A stretch of DNA of 64,000 nucleotides. Origin: Apostichopus japonicus. Taxonomy: Eukaryota; Echinodermata; Holothuroidea; Aspidochirotida; Stichopodidae. The translations under genes and the position numbers were made by a program. The notes beneath the pieces were generated by a model. The model searched no databases. It saw only the letters and a list, made by a program, of their open reading frames with translations, and had not been told where the DNA came from. Of the stretch, positions 35,678 to 48,970 are shown piece by piece. The stretch's first letter is position 1, and every line of letters begins with the position of its first letter. The stretch is from positions 44,571,111 through 44,635,110 of the forward strand of contig NC_092576.1 in assembly GCF_037975245.1 (NCBI RefSeq), written 5' to 3'.

Positions 35678-36192
35678 CAGTGGCGGGGCTAGGGGTATTG
35701 GTCGGGGGGGCAAGAATGGTCTGTAGGGGCGCTTTCGACACTATCTAAGCGGAGCGCCACCACAGGTTGGCGCGGAGCGTACAGAAAATTTTTGAGTAAA
35801 GATACTCCCGAGATTGCAGGAAATGACCCTTTCCGGGGCCTTGCTAATTTGCAGATAAACGGAGAATAAATAGGTGTCGTCGCCATTTTGTCGGAAAATA
35901 CACCGACAGAATATGACAAATGTCAATAGGTATATGAGAGCGCAATAAAATAGTCAAAAATCGCGAATAAGTAGAAAGTAGTGAAAAGCTGAAAAGGGCG
36001 CCAGCAGTCCATTTTACACCTATAGAGTATACGTGTGCATCGGACAGATCGACAAGTATGCATTGAAAAATGGGCAGATGTACGTTTCGGAGCCTTGGTA
36101 AATATTGGGGGGGCTAATCAAGCATTTGCCCCCTCAACTTTTTTATTGGGGGGGCTGAGCCCCCCCAAGCCCCCCCGGTTCCGCCGCCACTG
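35678..36192 (+). mobile_element. hAT-like element with the SGAPPS core, 515 bp
   Basis: Terminal inverted repeats are CAGTGGCGGGGCTAGG on the left and CGGTTCCGCCGCCACTG on the right. The core lies at 35750. Downstream, GTATATGAGAGCGCAATAAAA and CGCGAATAAGTAGAAAGTAG are shared with the shorter copy at 49603-49928. The flanking 8-mers AGTAAGGG and GGAGGGGG do not match well. Confidence 0.8.
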
Positions 36193-37832
36193 GGAGGGGG
36201 TTTGAAAAACTCCGAGGAGGAATGGAACATGTACTTTCATTGTAAGGGCAAAGTACATCATTACATCAAAGCCCTACAAAACTTTAAACAATCATTGTCG
36301 CAGTGTAATTAAGTTGCCCAAAGTGTATGATACCACTTCATTTGGTAAAGAGATTGAAAGCATCACTTGATGTGATGCTACCCACCAAAACATATTATAG
36401 TGCAGTGATCTCGAAAGAGCGAAATGTAAGGAATATGACTTAAATTGTAGATCAAGCAAGCTTAACAATATTGAGTGTTGGTATATATCTATTATTCAGT
36501 TCGTTGTTAACCATTACAAGACTCTGTTGTGGGTGTCTCCTTCATATAAAATAGCAATCATGTGTTGCTGATTCATTATTCTCTCATTTATGAATCAACA
36601 ACAATCTACAAGTCAACAGTCGTTCACATAGTTGGTAAAACCGTTCAATAAATGTTAGAAACTATCATGACATCGTTGTGACCATACCTTTCACTTCTCT
36701 AACTTCCAGGGATTTTAGAATAAGTCTATCCCGAATAGTGTCTGACAGATCGTATGAAACAAACCTATGGATAGAAGTAGAGTAATCATCGTGTTAGATT
36801 AGAAGACGTAGAGGAATGTTCTCCTAGTCAGGTTAATTGTTCACCAAATAAATAAAGATAATCAAAGAAAACAACAAATAACAAGGAAGTTAATCACATC
36901 TGATTGATCAATCTGATCAGAATGAATTATAATCACAAGTCTGTGTTTCAAAGATTCCATAGAAAATAGAATGAACATAGTAATGTAGATAAAGATGATG
37001 AAAGTGTACTGCGTTTTTGCTGTATAATAAATTGAATATGACTGATAGTAATTGTTAGATGTACAGCCGTCCACATTATCAGACTTGGCTAAATTGTTTA
37101 TATGTTTAACTTTACAGTTAATTTAAAGTTGTTTTAACATGTATAAATTACAACATTGTACACCACAGACGGGGTGATACATGTTCCTTGTAACAACCGC
37201 ATGCTCGGATCACGTGATTTATATGGTATGTTATTTTTGGTACTTTCTTGTTGATTTTATAGTTTGTCTTCGAGAATCTGTCTCACTTTAAATGAGAACT
37301 AACATATCTCAAAATGTTAGACTTCAATTGTTAAATATGAATTATAGAATTAATGAAACTTATAGGGGAAATATTCTTTCTTAATCTCAAAATAGTTTAA
37401 TATGGTAAAAAAAAAAAAAAATTCAACCGAAATGGCGAGATGAAGAACCTGCAAAAAGTTGCACTGAAACGGAAGAAGAATTAAAAAAGATGGGTAGGAT
37501 GGTCGAGGACATAGCAACATTGCAATGCACCCTCCTTTCACAGCTCAGTCGCCCCTGACACGGTAAATGGATGGTTCCAACATTGCGAATCATCAGGCCA
37601 AGCTGTATTTCAGTCCGTCTCAACTAACCCAAGTACCGAGACACTAATTATGAAACCAGTCTGTATTCTGTGGAAAGCTTATTTGACAGCCATGTTTGTA
37701 TTTTGTTTACTTCAAAACATAAGAGGAGCATGTGCTTGTACTAATATATTGTCTTTAAGATTCCTTACTACAGCAAGTCGAGTTTGGCGAGCAAGAAATG
37801 ACATTTTCTGGATTAACCGGTAACATATCCGG
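36193..37832. other. Non-coding stretch
   Basis: AT-rich. No exon or repeat copy recognised. Confidence 0.55.
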
Positions 37833-38385
37833 GCGTATCCATGATTTTCTAACCCGAGGGGGGGGGGGTGCGAATTACTATCTAAGCGGGCGCCACCATC
37901 GGTTGGTGCGTAGCGTAAAAGAAAATTTCTGGCTTTGATACCCCCCGGATCACCGGAAATGGCACTTCTCGGGATTGAAATGACCAACCAGATGTACACA
38001 TTTGCCTGAGAACGAAGAATTTCCCAATAGTTTTGTTTTCATCCATATCCTTTTTGAAGATTGTCACCTGTCACACAACATGTTTGACCTCATCGCATCT
38101 CCTGTGGATCATTGCTTTTTGTAGGTGATTCTACGTCGCGGCCCACAATACCCGTAAGCCCTACTTTTCAAGGTTTGAAGCTCATTATTTGTTCAGAATT
38201 CGAAAATTCCCAATTCTTGTGAATAAATTCACGTCAAAACATCCTCATTGTGTTGCACAAAATTCATCTATGGACAACCAATATAGAAAAACTTCCTTCA
38301 ACCCCTAACAGACCGGCCAAAATTGAAAGAGTAGAGGGAAGTATGATGATGAATGTTGGCCAGGGAATTTTCGAAAATTCAGACA
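37833..38385 (+). mobile_element. Non-autonomous DNA element with the SGAPPS core, copy 2
   Basis: A direct repeat of 3162-3715 with about 90 % identity by eye. It starts GGGCGTATCCATGATTTTC and ends GAAAATTCAGACA. Shared blocks include TGACCAACCAGATGTACAC, CCTGTGGATCATTGCTTTT and ATCTATGGACAACCAATATAG. It is followed at once by another element fragment at 38450. Confidence 0.8.
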
Positions 38386-38449
38386 TGAAGATGAGCCTTG
38401 GGTGGGGGGGGGGGCTCCAAAGGGGCCCCCTATCAAGAGGTCCAAGCAA

Positions 38450-38610
38450 GGGCGTCCGCAGAAATGTTTGCACGGGGGGATCAGTAGGTCATATCGATGT
38501 CTATATATAAGCGGAGCGCAACCATCAGTTGGCGCGGAGCCAAAATATTTTTTTGGGCCAAAAAATACTCCTAGATCGTCGGAAAAAACACTTCCCGTTC
38601 AAATTGCATT
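38450..38610 (+). mobile_element. Degenerate SGAPPS-core element fragment
   Basis: CAAGGGCGTCCGCAGAAATG resembles a hAT-like terminus. It is followed by TATATAAGCGGAGCGCAACC (38503), AGTTGGCGCGGAGC and a GATCGTCGGAAAAAACACTTCCCG block. No right end is identified. Confidence 0.6.
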
Positions 38611-40264
38611 AACACATCGGTCTCATGTCGTAGGATGTTGACGTTCAATAATTCCAGTAATACATTATGGGTCGTTATGCAATGAACATCATTAGAGAAC
38701 CGTTGGTTGGGGAAATTATTGAAATGTCAAACTGTATGGAGTATAATCGAGACTACTGTGCAAATACAGTAATCAAACCTAAGCATAGGCCTAATATCGG
38801 CTGAAACTTTGTATCCATCTGATCCTAATTTCCAGTGCTTTTTTTTTACTTACCAGATACACCAATTTATTCTTAGTTTTTATATTTATATGAAAGCCCT
38901 GCCCTTTTTTTCAAGTGAACGCACTTTCAAGTCTGTTGGGTCATTGTTTTAGAATTTTGCAAAATGATCATATGCCCCGATATTGTAATCAGTACAACTT
39001 GGCTAGTATTGGGCTTTAAATTATAAACTGTGTTTCATTATCATAATAAATAACACAGCTATCTCGATACAGACATTAAGACCCAATGACACAATGATCA
39101 TGATGTCCGTATTCCGTATTACTTGAAAATATGTATATTGTGTTGTTGAGTCTTTTCTTTCCCAGTAAAACGGGCCCTCCGTATCCAAAGATTTAACCCT
39201 TTTCTGCGCATCAGTATAGTGAGGGCCCCCTTTTAGCCTGGGTCACCGGCTCATCACGACCCGAGCCCATAGGAGTTACGCTACTTTGCCCTACATTCTT
39301 TTCATTTTAAAAGACTCACAGATTCATGTTCATTACACACTGAAGAAAAATCTTCATTTAAAGGGTAAAATTTTCCCTCAAAAGTGGATGTAATTCCGAA
39401 GGGTATATATCAGAACTACGCAGTAGATATACGTGGTATATATGTTGATTCCAACTTTACACCTCGATTTTTACCAAATGCGGCTATTTATAGTTCCGAA
39501 ACCTTAAGGTTCCTCTAATTACACTGAAATTTTCACACTTTTACTTTTTCTTCCATTAATTTGGAATATTAAAGAATATAAGAGTTTCTATTTTAACTGG
39601 CAAATTTACACGTAACGAAACAACGCCACCATACATAAGCAGTTTTTCTGTGTTCGGTGACAAGACACTCGATCGGATCGTATCGTTACTATCAGTTGCC
39701 TACATTCAACGTTACTATTACTAATGCATGTGGGGCTAGCCAGGTAGTCTACAAAGGAAAGTGCTGCAGGTTACCGTAAACGTTGCCCATTTGAAGTTGG
39801 CTTTTGGAAATTTGGTGGAGTATATGCATTGTAAGTAAATTCCTTAAAAGTGTTCCGGATATATTAATAACATTTAGAGTAAATACCTTCATGCTGAACA
39901 CAAATAAAGTAAGACCATGGTAAGAGTTAGAGTAGACTAGCCTAGGCCTAACGTTCGTCCTAAATTATGCCTAGTATTAGTATTACATGGAATGGTAAAT
40001 CACAGCTGCCTGCTACTGCTTGTGCTGATACTACTACTAGGAATATAAAATGTGATAAATTAATTAAAGTGTATACTTGTAACAGACTGATAAACCTACA
40101 CAGTTTGCAGCCTGGTGATCTTCCAGATCTTTTAAAGTAAAGGCTTAATATTTGACGCACCTCCAAATATTACTACTAGTACTACTATACTAGCCTACTT
40201 CTACTCTAGCTAGTACTAGCAACGATACAGCAGGCAACAATAACTTTTTTGCAGCCAAGCAGAG
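38611..40264. other. Non-coding stretch
   Basis: No gene recognised. TAGCCTAGGCCTAAC strings near 39940 are of the type scattered through this window. Confidence 0.55.
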
Positions 40265-40512
40265 TTAAATATTCATGAGTTTGAATCCATTTCAGGTATA
40301 TGCTGATCAAATTGTGTTTTTGCATGTTTTTGGGCATTTGGAAATCTAACTCCCTAAAAATAACCCAAATTACCTCAATATAATACCACTAATCTCTGGG
40401 ACCTGACCTTTCTGAGAATAGAGGCTCAGAGCATAGCAAACAGCATCCAAAGATAATGGATGTTTACTAAGGCCTTCACTACAGTAAGCTTATCGACAGA
40501 TGTGTCAATTTA
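40265..40512 (-). repeat. Dispersed repeat, copy 2 (inverted partner of 1-285)
   Basis: The reverse complement reads TTGACACATCTGTCGATAAG, GGCCTTAGTAAACATCCATT, ATGCTGTTTGCTATGCTCTG, TTGAGGTAATTTGGGTTATT, TTTGATCAGCATATACCTGA. It lacks the insertion seen in copy 1. Confidence 0.8.
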
Positions 40513-42119
40513 GGGGTAAGAAAGAACTTGCATTCGTGCGATGCAATTTTGAACCATTTCACGAAATATAAATCTTTGGGTATGTCTCAATCTCTCTGCC
40601 ATAAAATAAGGCAGTCAGAAAGTCACAACTCCACAAAAACAGATACACAAGCAAACGGAACACTACAGTAAAAGAAAGGGGCTGATAGATTCCATATTCC
40701 ATAAACGAGTTACAAAAGTAAAACATGTGAAAACGTTTGCCGTCTCGGTACAATATTCATCCCCACAATATATTCTCTGTACGTGTTTGTGTGCATCACT
40801 TAGCCCTGTGCGTACAGTAGTAGTGGTATGTCATTGGTTCTGCTTCAGAGAACTAAGTCACACATGGCCTCAGTGTAGAAGTGTACAACAATTTTTTGTA
40901 ACATAAGTTTTTTTTTTTCCCCTGCACCTATGGGATGAATCATGGCTGAAGGTTAACAATTGAGTATGCATTTTAGAATAACAAGGCAACCATGGCTAAG
41001 TAATTTAGGCATTTTGATATGGGGTAGTGTTAATAGTGCTGAAGTAATAGCTTGATCAAAAGTATTCCTCAAAGTCCCACAATGTCGTCACAGGGTGACC
41101 TACAGTCACTTAAGCACTTAGGAGTTTTTGCGAAAAGAGCAAATTCCTTGTCCAAAATTGCTAGGTTTGATCCAGTTTTACCGAGTCCCATTACAAAAAA
41201 AAAAAAACACATTCTGTGATATATCAATGGAAAAGTGTAAAGATTCAATATAACATATTTGAAAGGATTAGGGTATGTTGATAAACCACCAGCTATGTAT
41301 TTTAAGGAAATAAACAGTACCTCATTAAACCTTGCATTGTGTTCACACTAATGAGTTATGAAATTGTTATCAGTGTCTTCATCATTAAAAGCCATTAATG
41401 AGGTTAATCAATGGTCTCACATATTAGTGCAATCACAGAAGTTAAATTTCAATCAGGTTATAATGCCAAGGGAATCCAGACCTACTTCATAAAAATAAAA
41501 AAAAATTCATGGCTCCTATAAAATTCATTCATGATAAAAAAACAGCATACATACAGTATATGGGCAACAAAAGTAGTTTCATATTGGGTATCATGTCCCA
41601 ATAAAAGCTCTTGATTGTATTCAGTTTTCATACTTTTAAAAATGACCATCTGTGTGCAGTAATTTGGTGTTAGTAAGTAACATGAAAATGCACAAGACTA
41701 ATGTTCAACAGGCACTAGATAGTTCTCATGTCCGTAGCACAAACCAGGGAGTTGTTCCATTACAACTCCCTGCACGAACAAGGTATTATGATCAGAGTTG
41801 TTATGGAACAATAACAACTCCCTTGTATGATGTTAACACTTTTCTGTGTGACAAAATACTTAAATGCATACATGTGGTAACATGTTGCTATGATCCGATA
41901 CTAGCTGGTTGGGTGTATAAATAGATCACCATTATGCAAACTGCACTGCACGTGGTTTCCATTATGTAATAAGTTTTATTTTATGAATTTGTCAATCTGA
42001 CATATATGCTACTGTATATGTGTATGCTGCATGTACAACTTATTGTATCTTAATAATATACAGCTAAACAGTATTGAGAACTCTGATAAACAACATTTTC
42101 AAAGTGACAGTTGGGGATC
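40513..42119. other. Non-coding stretch with one inverted repeat
   Basis: 41746-41822 holds GGGAGTTGTTCCATTACAACTCCC and then GTTGTTATGGAACAATAACAACTCCC, overlapping hairpin arms. A 90-codon frame across it has no recognised domain. Confidence 0.5.
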
Positions 42120-42420
42120 TAAAAAGACCACTGAAAGCTTTCTGTAGCTATATAACATGATACTAAACATTATATATCTCTGCAAGCTAGTGTACCCTGG
42201 CTTGAGATGTATGGCTTGAATAAGGTTTTCACAAGTTTGCCCTGTTGACCCAACCACTGGCCTAGACATACCAATAAATAGATCTATCCATGCTTCAAAT
42301 TGAGTTTTCACAATTTGACCATTTTTACCTAAATTACCTTTGACCTTCACCAAAAACAATAGGCTTCTTGTACTTGTGATGAATCTATGTACACACTGTA
42401 CCAACTATGAGATCCGTCCA
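42120..42420 (-). repeat. AGGTCA-family repeat copy, reverse orientation
   Basis: On the minus strand it reads AAGAAGCCTATTGTTTTTGG, then TGAAGGTCAAAGGTAATTT (DR1-like, one mismatch), GGTCAAATTGTGAAAACTCA and GTGAAAACCTTATTCAAGCC. This is the unit order seen at 28836-29350. Confidence 0.7.
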
Positions 42421-43037
42421 ATAAAGCTTACTGTCATCAGAAACTGTGTTTAGGGAACCAGCTAGGATTACAAACACAGTACTCCCACTGACGCACACGC
42501 ACACATATGCCATCGGGAGTGGAAAGTTTTTAACATCATTGCAACCAATATCAAAAATGAACTCAGTCATAATGCCAAAGTCTGTGTACACGAATAGTCC
42601 TGATCTTAAACCCCAAATGATACGTTGAGGGACTAAATGTACCGGTATACATAGTCTAGGGTGCATGCAATTTTTAAGTAAATGAACTGCATGCGGGATG
42701 AGGCTTAGAACCATGCGTGAATACTCAGTCAATCTCTTGAAGTGATTGCATGCTAAATACCGGGGTAAAACTATCATACCAAATAATAGATCAATATTCA
42801 AACTTAGTAGTGTGGCATTTTTCTCAACTGTTGCATATTCGGTTTCCATGAAAAAAGTGATCGCTAAATTAACTAAACTGACATGAATATTGGACAACAT
42901 GTACAGTAAGTATTGACATCAAATAGGGAACTGCACTGTCAAGACTTCCACTTGCAATTTATGAAACAATTATCTGGACTTATTTATGTTCATTCTCTTG
43001 TCAAAAAAGATGGCTTAAATTTGGCACAATTTGAGGA

Positions 43038-43249
43038 ATGCAGAATGAGAACACCACAACAGATATGCTAGACTTTATTGCAAGAAGTACAGGGCTGCAA
43101 TTTCAAGGTCGACACAGGATATCAGAATATTGTAACTTTGAGCTGCTGGTTCATGCTGACCATGGGATGCAGCGAGAAATGGCTTATATGGAAATAAGGA
43201 GCTCCCACAAGCATATATTGCAAACATCCCCAGTTGTCTTTAATATTCA
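43038..43249 (+). CDS. Possible single exon, unknown protein
   Basis: A 70-codon open stretch beginning at an ATG and running into a good donor (ATTCA then GTAAGTATT at 43250). It contains a DFIARSTGLQFQGRHRISEY segment and an ELLVHADHGMQREMAYMEIR segment. The balanced composition, unlike the neighbouring AT-rich frames, is the reason to list it. I recognise no domain, the upstream boundary is not supported by a pyrimidine tract, and no partner exon was found. It may equally be chance or a repeat-derived frame. Confidence 0.2.
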
Positions 43250-43706
43250 GTAAGTATTAACTGTGAGATATATTTTAAATCCCTATGACCTGAAGTTAGT
43301 TTTCTAAAGTCTTCCTTTAATATCCTCTAAGTCTGATCACCACACACTATACATAATATAAATTTACTGTACTTAGTTTCAACACGAACAAAGATGATGA
43401 AAATTTGCTGTTTATTTTCAAAATCTTTAAACGATCTAAGGCAACGGCTAACAAAGTAATGTAAGAAAGACGTTCCACTTCCCACCAAGTCCACTGCCAA
43501 ACCTTTTGTTTTACTTTGCTACTTCCACCATCATAGAATGTTATCAGAATTGAAATGACTTTATGTGTAGTCTTTGAAAACCAAATGTACTGTATATCTG
43601 GCAGGCTGGAATGAATTGTAGGTAGGATTGTGAGGCGAAGACTTGAGGTGTTAACACACCATCACATTTAAACCTTGATTATGATGTGTTCATTTGTACC
43701 TTTTAG

Positions 43707-44453
43707 TCAAATACCTTCACATACCTGGGCAGTACCATATCCAGCAACAACAGTGCAGATGTTGAAGTATCAAAGCGTGTACAAGCTGCCTGCAAGTCCT
43801 TTGGAGCTCTCTCAAAGCGTCTATGGTCAAGACATGAGATCAAATTGACAACCAAGATGAAAATATACAGGACATTAGTTATGCCATCTCTTGTATATGC
43901 TACAGAAACCTTGACACTATACAACCGTCACATTAAGAAACTGGGCAGTATTCAGATGAACCATCTACGTCAGGTCATGAACATCAAATGGCAGCATAGG
44001 GTAGCCAATGTGCAGGTCCTACCGAGAGCAGGCCTACCAAGCATTGAATCTATGGTCACAGCCTTACAGTTAAGGTGGGCAGGACATGTTCGCAGAATGC
44101 CTGAACATCGGTTGCCAAAAATGGTTTTCTATGGTGAGCTTTCAGAAGGCAAAAGGCAACAGGGTGGTCAAATCTTGCGTTACAAAGATACCCTGAAACG
44201 AAACTTGGGAAAAGCAAACATCGATGTTGACACATGGAAGTCATTGGCCAGTGATAGGATCAGCTGGAGACTCGCAGTGAGGAACACCATCAAGACAGTG
44301 GAAGACAGGAGAAATGAAATGTACAAGCGGCAGCATGATTTACTTCATGGGGCAGTTGATAGTTTTACCTCAGACTATCAATGTATCACCTGCAGGAGAA
44401 ACTTCCGTTCCAATGCTGGTCTGTCCTCGCACAAGAGGACCAGGAAATGTTAA
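43707..44453 (+). pseudogene. LINE reverse transcriptase C-terminal fragment with zinc finger
   Basis: An uninterrupted 248-codon frame from just after a TAG at 43704-43706 to a stop at 44451-44453. It starts SNTFTYLGSTISSNNSADVE, the conserved [FY]xYLG segment downstream of the LINE RT palm. It continues with KMKIYRTLVMPSLVYATET (thumb) and LRWAGHVRRMPEHRLPK, and ends in CITCRRNFRSNAGLSSHKRT then RKC, a C-x2-C-x12-H-x5-C zinc-binding motif typical of some LINE C-termini. The catalytic palm and endonuclease are absent, so this is a 5'-truncated insertion, as reverse transcription from the 3' end commonly leaves. The lack of any internal stop suggests it is much younger than the LINE at 22.2-23.5 kb. 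The clade is undetermined. Confidence 0.85.
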
Positions 44454-44859
44454 CTGATTGCCTGTTGCACCCAGCAGTCATCGTCGGTAGCGATCGACAG
44501 TCGAAGATTTGTACCTTTTGCAACAATGTCAACATCAAAATGTGAGGCTTTTAAAAAATATTTACATGGAATGTACTTCAGCGAGACTTTGAAATGTTGT
44601 TTTGGTTTGTTGTAGGTTAACAAGAGCTGATGGAATTTCTCCACAAGAGAATGAAGTACTGTCATCAATAAAATGTGCAGACAGAAGAATATTTTTACTA
44701 GAGATCAAAATTTTCAATGAAAGGAAAGGCTTTTAATTAAAATTGGACAAACAACTTCTGTAGATACAATGAGAACTAGATTTATATGTCATTGCTTGGA
44801 GCCATGTACGGTGCATTCTATGAGTTTTCTTTTTAGTTTTTGGACAGGTAAATGACATG

Positions 44860-45500
44860 CATACAAATTAAAATTTGTTAATGAACTTTCTACCTTCACA
44901 GCATCAAAAAAGACATTATTAATAATCCATTTATATTAATTCTTATGTTGCTGTATTTGAGAATAATTTTCGTAAGTAAAACAAAATTGTAATCATATTT
45001 ATTGCATTAACTATTATTCATGTAACTCCCTTACTTAACTGTATCAATAAAACATTGTTTCACCAATCCATTATTCCAGTTTTAATAATGATGGGAGGGG
45101 AGACACCAAGGTCCTTCAATACTTCAGTTACCCAATAAATGCTAACTAAATGCTCAATAATGCTTCCCACAATGGGGATGTTGAATCTAGCAAACCTTAA
45201 GTCTAGTGGACCCTCAATGTAATGGGCACCCCCCTATTGGTACTGCATGTGGTATACTTTTGTTAGTGAAACTAAGAGTTTCATCCTAGTCATTACATTG
45301 AGGGATATTCTTTATTAAACTCCCTGACTTCACTGCAGCGTATTGGTAATCAACTATTCTAGTTGTAATGTTGCTAGTACTGTATTTGAATCCTTTTGTT
45401 AGTGAAACGAAGCGTTTAATGCTATCCATTACATTTAGGAGTACTCTCTAAGTCTCTACCTTCACAACATCATATAATAAATTATTAACAATCCATTATC
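44860..45500. repeat. Degenerate tandem duplication
   Basis: CTACCTTCACA.CATCA...ATTATTAA.AATCCATT occurs at about 44890 and 45460. CTTTTGTTAGTGAAAC.AAG.GTTT...CATTACATT occurs at about 45256 and 45391. The units are too diverged to define a period by eye. Confidence 0.5.
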
Positions 45501-45504
45501 TCTT

Positions 45505-45615
45505 TATATTTATGGCAGAGCTGTAGTCGAGTCCAATTAGCCAGAGTCCGATCCAAGTCCGAGTCCACTTGGTCTGAGCCAAATCCAAGACCCCTCAAGT
45601 CCGAGCCGACTCCAG
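45505..45615. repeat. GAGTCC/AAGTCC minisatellite
   Basis: Short imperfect 6-bp steps such as GAGTCCGATCCAAGTCCGAG, later turning to CTCAAGTCCGAGCCGACTCC. Confidence 0.65.
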
Positions 45616-48600
45616 ATGATCAAATATGATCACCTTTGGTAAAAATTCTTGAACTGTTATGATAATTATGCACCCAGGAGGAAATTTACCTCATGCTTTA
45701 ATTTTTTTGGACCTGATAAGTAGCAGCAAGCTCTTCCTGGTTCATAAATGTTCAGACCGGGCGCTCAACTTTCAAACCACGCAGGGAGAGGCAAAATCAT
45801 ATTCAAACCACGACCACCGCCAGGTTAAAACGGGCTTGTGAGAACGCTGCTGTTCTAAAAGTGATATTCTAGTTACATTTAGGATTGCCAATTAATGATT
45901 TCAAATCATCATCATTATCATGGTTGCTACTTTTTCTGATGTCATCATCATTTGTGCATTATTGTTATCGTTGCCATGTTGCATTTGCCAGTATCAATTT
46001 TGCTTATTGTTCTCTCAAAATTGCAGAGTTAAAGGAAGAAATGTTAGCTAATAGTTAGCATACCATATAATCTTGGTCTTTAACTTGTTTACGCTGAGGT
46101 CGGTATGAACAGAAGTGTTAATAATAGTTTTTCTTTCTGTTAAAGTATTTTCTGAATCATTTCATTAATTTTATATTTATACTGGAATTTTCAGTAGGTG
46201 TTGGTTTCATTGAGGGTCAAAGGCTTCTCAAGGTCAGTAGAGTAACAAAGAGCATCTAACTCAACAAGGAAAAGTTGGTAGTCATATGTAGTGCATATAG
46301 GTTTCTGACATTGAGTACTATTCTATAAATTTGTTCAGTATAGCAGAAGCCCATGTGAGATAACTAGATATCTGAAACTGAAAGCCCCTTTAACATGATA
46401 ATTCAATATTGGAATGATGAATGGAAGTTTGTATGCAGGTGTATCATGTGCTGAGTTCACGCTAATGCTTTTAGCCAAGTCAAAGGTTATTTGAGGCCAA
46501 TAAAGGTAAAATCTAATAATCTTCATGATCCCATACTATCTAGTATCTGACTAGTAGCTGCTTTAATAGCTGAATCTTAGGGCAATTAATATATTTATCA
46601 GAACAAGTAATGTACCTCAAAAGACTTCTTAAGCTCTTTTGAGCCCCATTCAATATTGCAGTGCATTAAATTCATCATTCTTTTAACAAATTTACTCCAA
46701 ATTGCTAGTTTCATGTTCTGGGATATGAACGTTGTCATATCATGTTGCATGAGTGTTGTAACTGGTTTACAAGCTTGCAAAAGTCTCAAAAGAAGGATGG
46801 GGTGTTGGGATAAATAGTTCAAAATAATATTGACAAAATTGTACCATATTTTCCTTTTTTCCCCCCATATTTTGCCACTGCTTGAATAAGACTAGTTGAT
46901 AGGCCTTTTTGTGAGCTCCACCTCTGACAACAAGGTACAGTAGACTTCAACTGCATCTTGTTGGCAACATCCTAGGAAAGTTTCAATAAACACATATGTT
47001 TCTATACAATGGGGAATCTGATGAACATTCCAATACTGCGAGTCTTTATTGGACATTTTAGTAGGAGGCAATAACCAATTTTGCTATCGTTACATAGGTC
47101 CTTCACAAAATGCCACTTAAAAAACTAATTACATTCTTGGGAAGGTGGATTTTATTGTCAAATACAACATCTGTCAAATATTTAGTTTCCCTACCTGTCC
47201 AACCCCCCCCCCCTCCCCTCCATTTATCCCGAGTAGTTAACAGAAACTGGGATAAAACATTCTTTTTTAGGAAACAGGGAAACAAGGTTAAATAATGTTG
47301 TTTGAGGTATTGAGTATTTATCTATATTACCCTTTCGAATCTAGATAGGAGGAAGTAGCAAATAATGCAAGGAGAACATGAAGTTCAAATGGATGCTTTA
47401 ATTGCTTTTACCCAAAACATTGCTATATTCATTGATAAATATAATCCACTTAAATTCAGTACCGTTGTACAACATGCAAAAGAGATATGGTATTGATGTA
47501 CTTTCTGAATTTAGACTATTGCAGGTGAACAAGTTTAACATTGGTTTTTAATTTGACTGTATGTAGAAAACACCGGTTACATAATGAACCTCAGATACAA
47601 TGTAAATACATATAACTGCTAGGAGCTGTTTAACAAACAGCAAAAAAAAATTATTACTTGACTATCAAGAGATTTACAGAACTCCACTCCTTCAACAATA
47701 TTTACAGTGGTGCAGACTTCAAAGCAGTGCAAGGGCAACAACTGCCTATCTCTTAAAGAAATTTCCAATTGCTTTCATTTCTAGCATTTGCATATGTTCA
47801 AAAGAAAAATGACAAATTAAAAGATGTGGTCCTTTCAAAATGTTACCACATCTCCTCCCCCTCTCTCCCCCACCAAACAAAGTATTGCATGTACAGCAGT
47901 AACCCTTTTTGTACATGTGCAATATATGGGGCAGAGCCTTATTCATGATTTGACCAAGCCCTTTATCCATTTGAATAGCACATGTTATGTCAGTGGTATT
48001 CATATCAATGCTTTATAGAAAATGTGTCTCATGGTAAATTTTCTAGCTGATAGCATGAATGTGAATGAACTGAAGTTGTAGAAGTTGCTTTGTCTATATA
48101 TTTTTAAAAGTAACATGAAATTTCATATTGATTTTTAATGAAAAATATTTGCATTTATCAGTAATAAACAGAAAGAAGACATAATGATTTCTGCTATAGT
48201 GTCTTATCTCTGCCTCCTATGCTAAAATTGTGTTCATTGGGTCGTCCTTGTACTTCGAACACATTGCTCCCTAACTCAGCAAACCCATATTCGATCTTAA
48301 GATGCTAGACAGTTTACTGTTATGACTTGCCTGGTGAAAAATAGGGTTTTTCTTTGATGCAAAATTCCAGTTATCGCTATTGTTGACAAACATGACTGGC
48401 TTTGGTTGAAGTATGAATTTCATTCATTATACTAAACTTTCGCTGTAGGTTAGGGTAACATAGATGTAAAGGTGTGGGAGATTCGTTTAACCCATCTTCC
48501 TGTCGTCTGATATGCGATTAATGTGGCACCTCATTGTCCACTGTGTAAATTTGATTATACCTACTGAATGTTCTAGCAAGTTCTCTACCAATATTGATGA

Positions 48601-48970
48601 ATTTGCATCTAGATGAATTTGCACTGGATGAATTTGCATCATGCCAACTATGTAAGGAGCCATTTCTTTGAACCTTGCAAGACTGGTCTATAGAGTTTCA
48701 GCTAATTTAATACAAAGCCTTGTAGAACCTGGGATGTGTTACCTAGAGATGGATATCAACGAATAAAGCTAAGAATTTAAGCCGATCGATGAAGAATTCA
48801 AATACTGTGTAATCCTATCCTACTTCAAAGGTGTGGTCGAAAGGTAAAATTACTGGTCTTTTCAGATCTGCAAATTCATCTTGAGTACTTCTTTTTAGTC
48901 ACATAGTATCTTGAAACAACTGAAAGTTGGAGACAGTACTTTGAAGATATGTGCTTCGGCACCATGTACC
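45616..48970. other. Mostly non-coding; weak AGGTCA-family copy at 46200-46530
   Basis: GAGGGTCAAAGGCTTCTCAA.GTCAG (46214) and AGTCAAAGGTTATTTGAGGCC (46479) look like worn units of the AGGTCA repeat. Poly-C at 47203-47214. No exon is supported. Confidence 0.45.

Noticed and set aside
42385-42900. 171-codon minus frame with SDDSKLYWTD, like an LDL-receptor class B (YWTD) repeat
   Set aside because: A single short motif abutting the AGGTCA repeat. No second YWTD, EGF or other receptor module, and no good splice boundaries. Probably chance.
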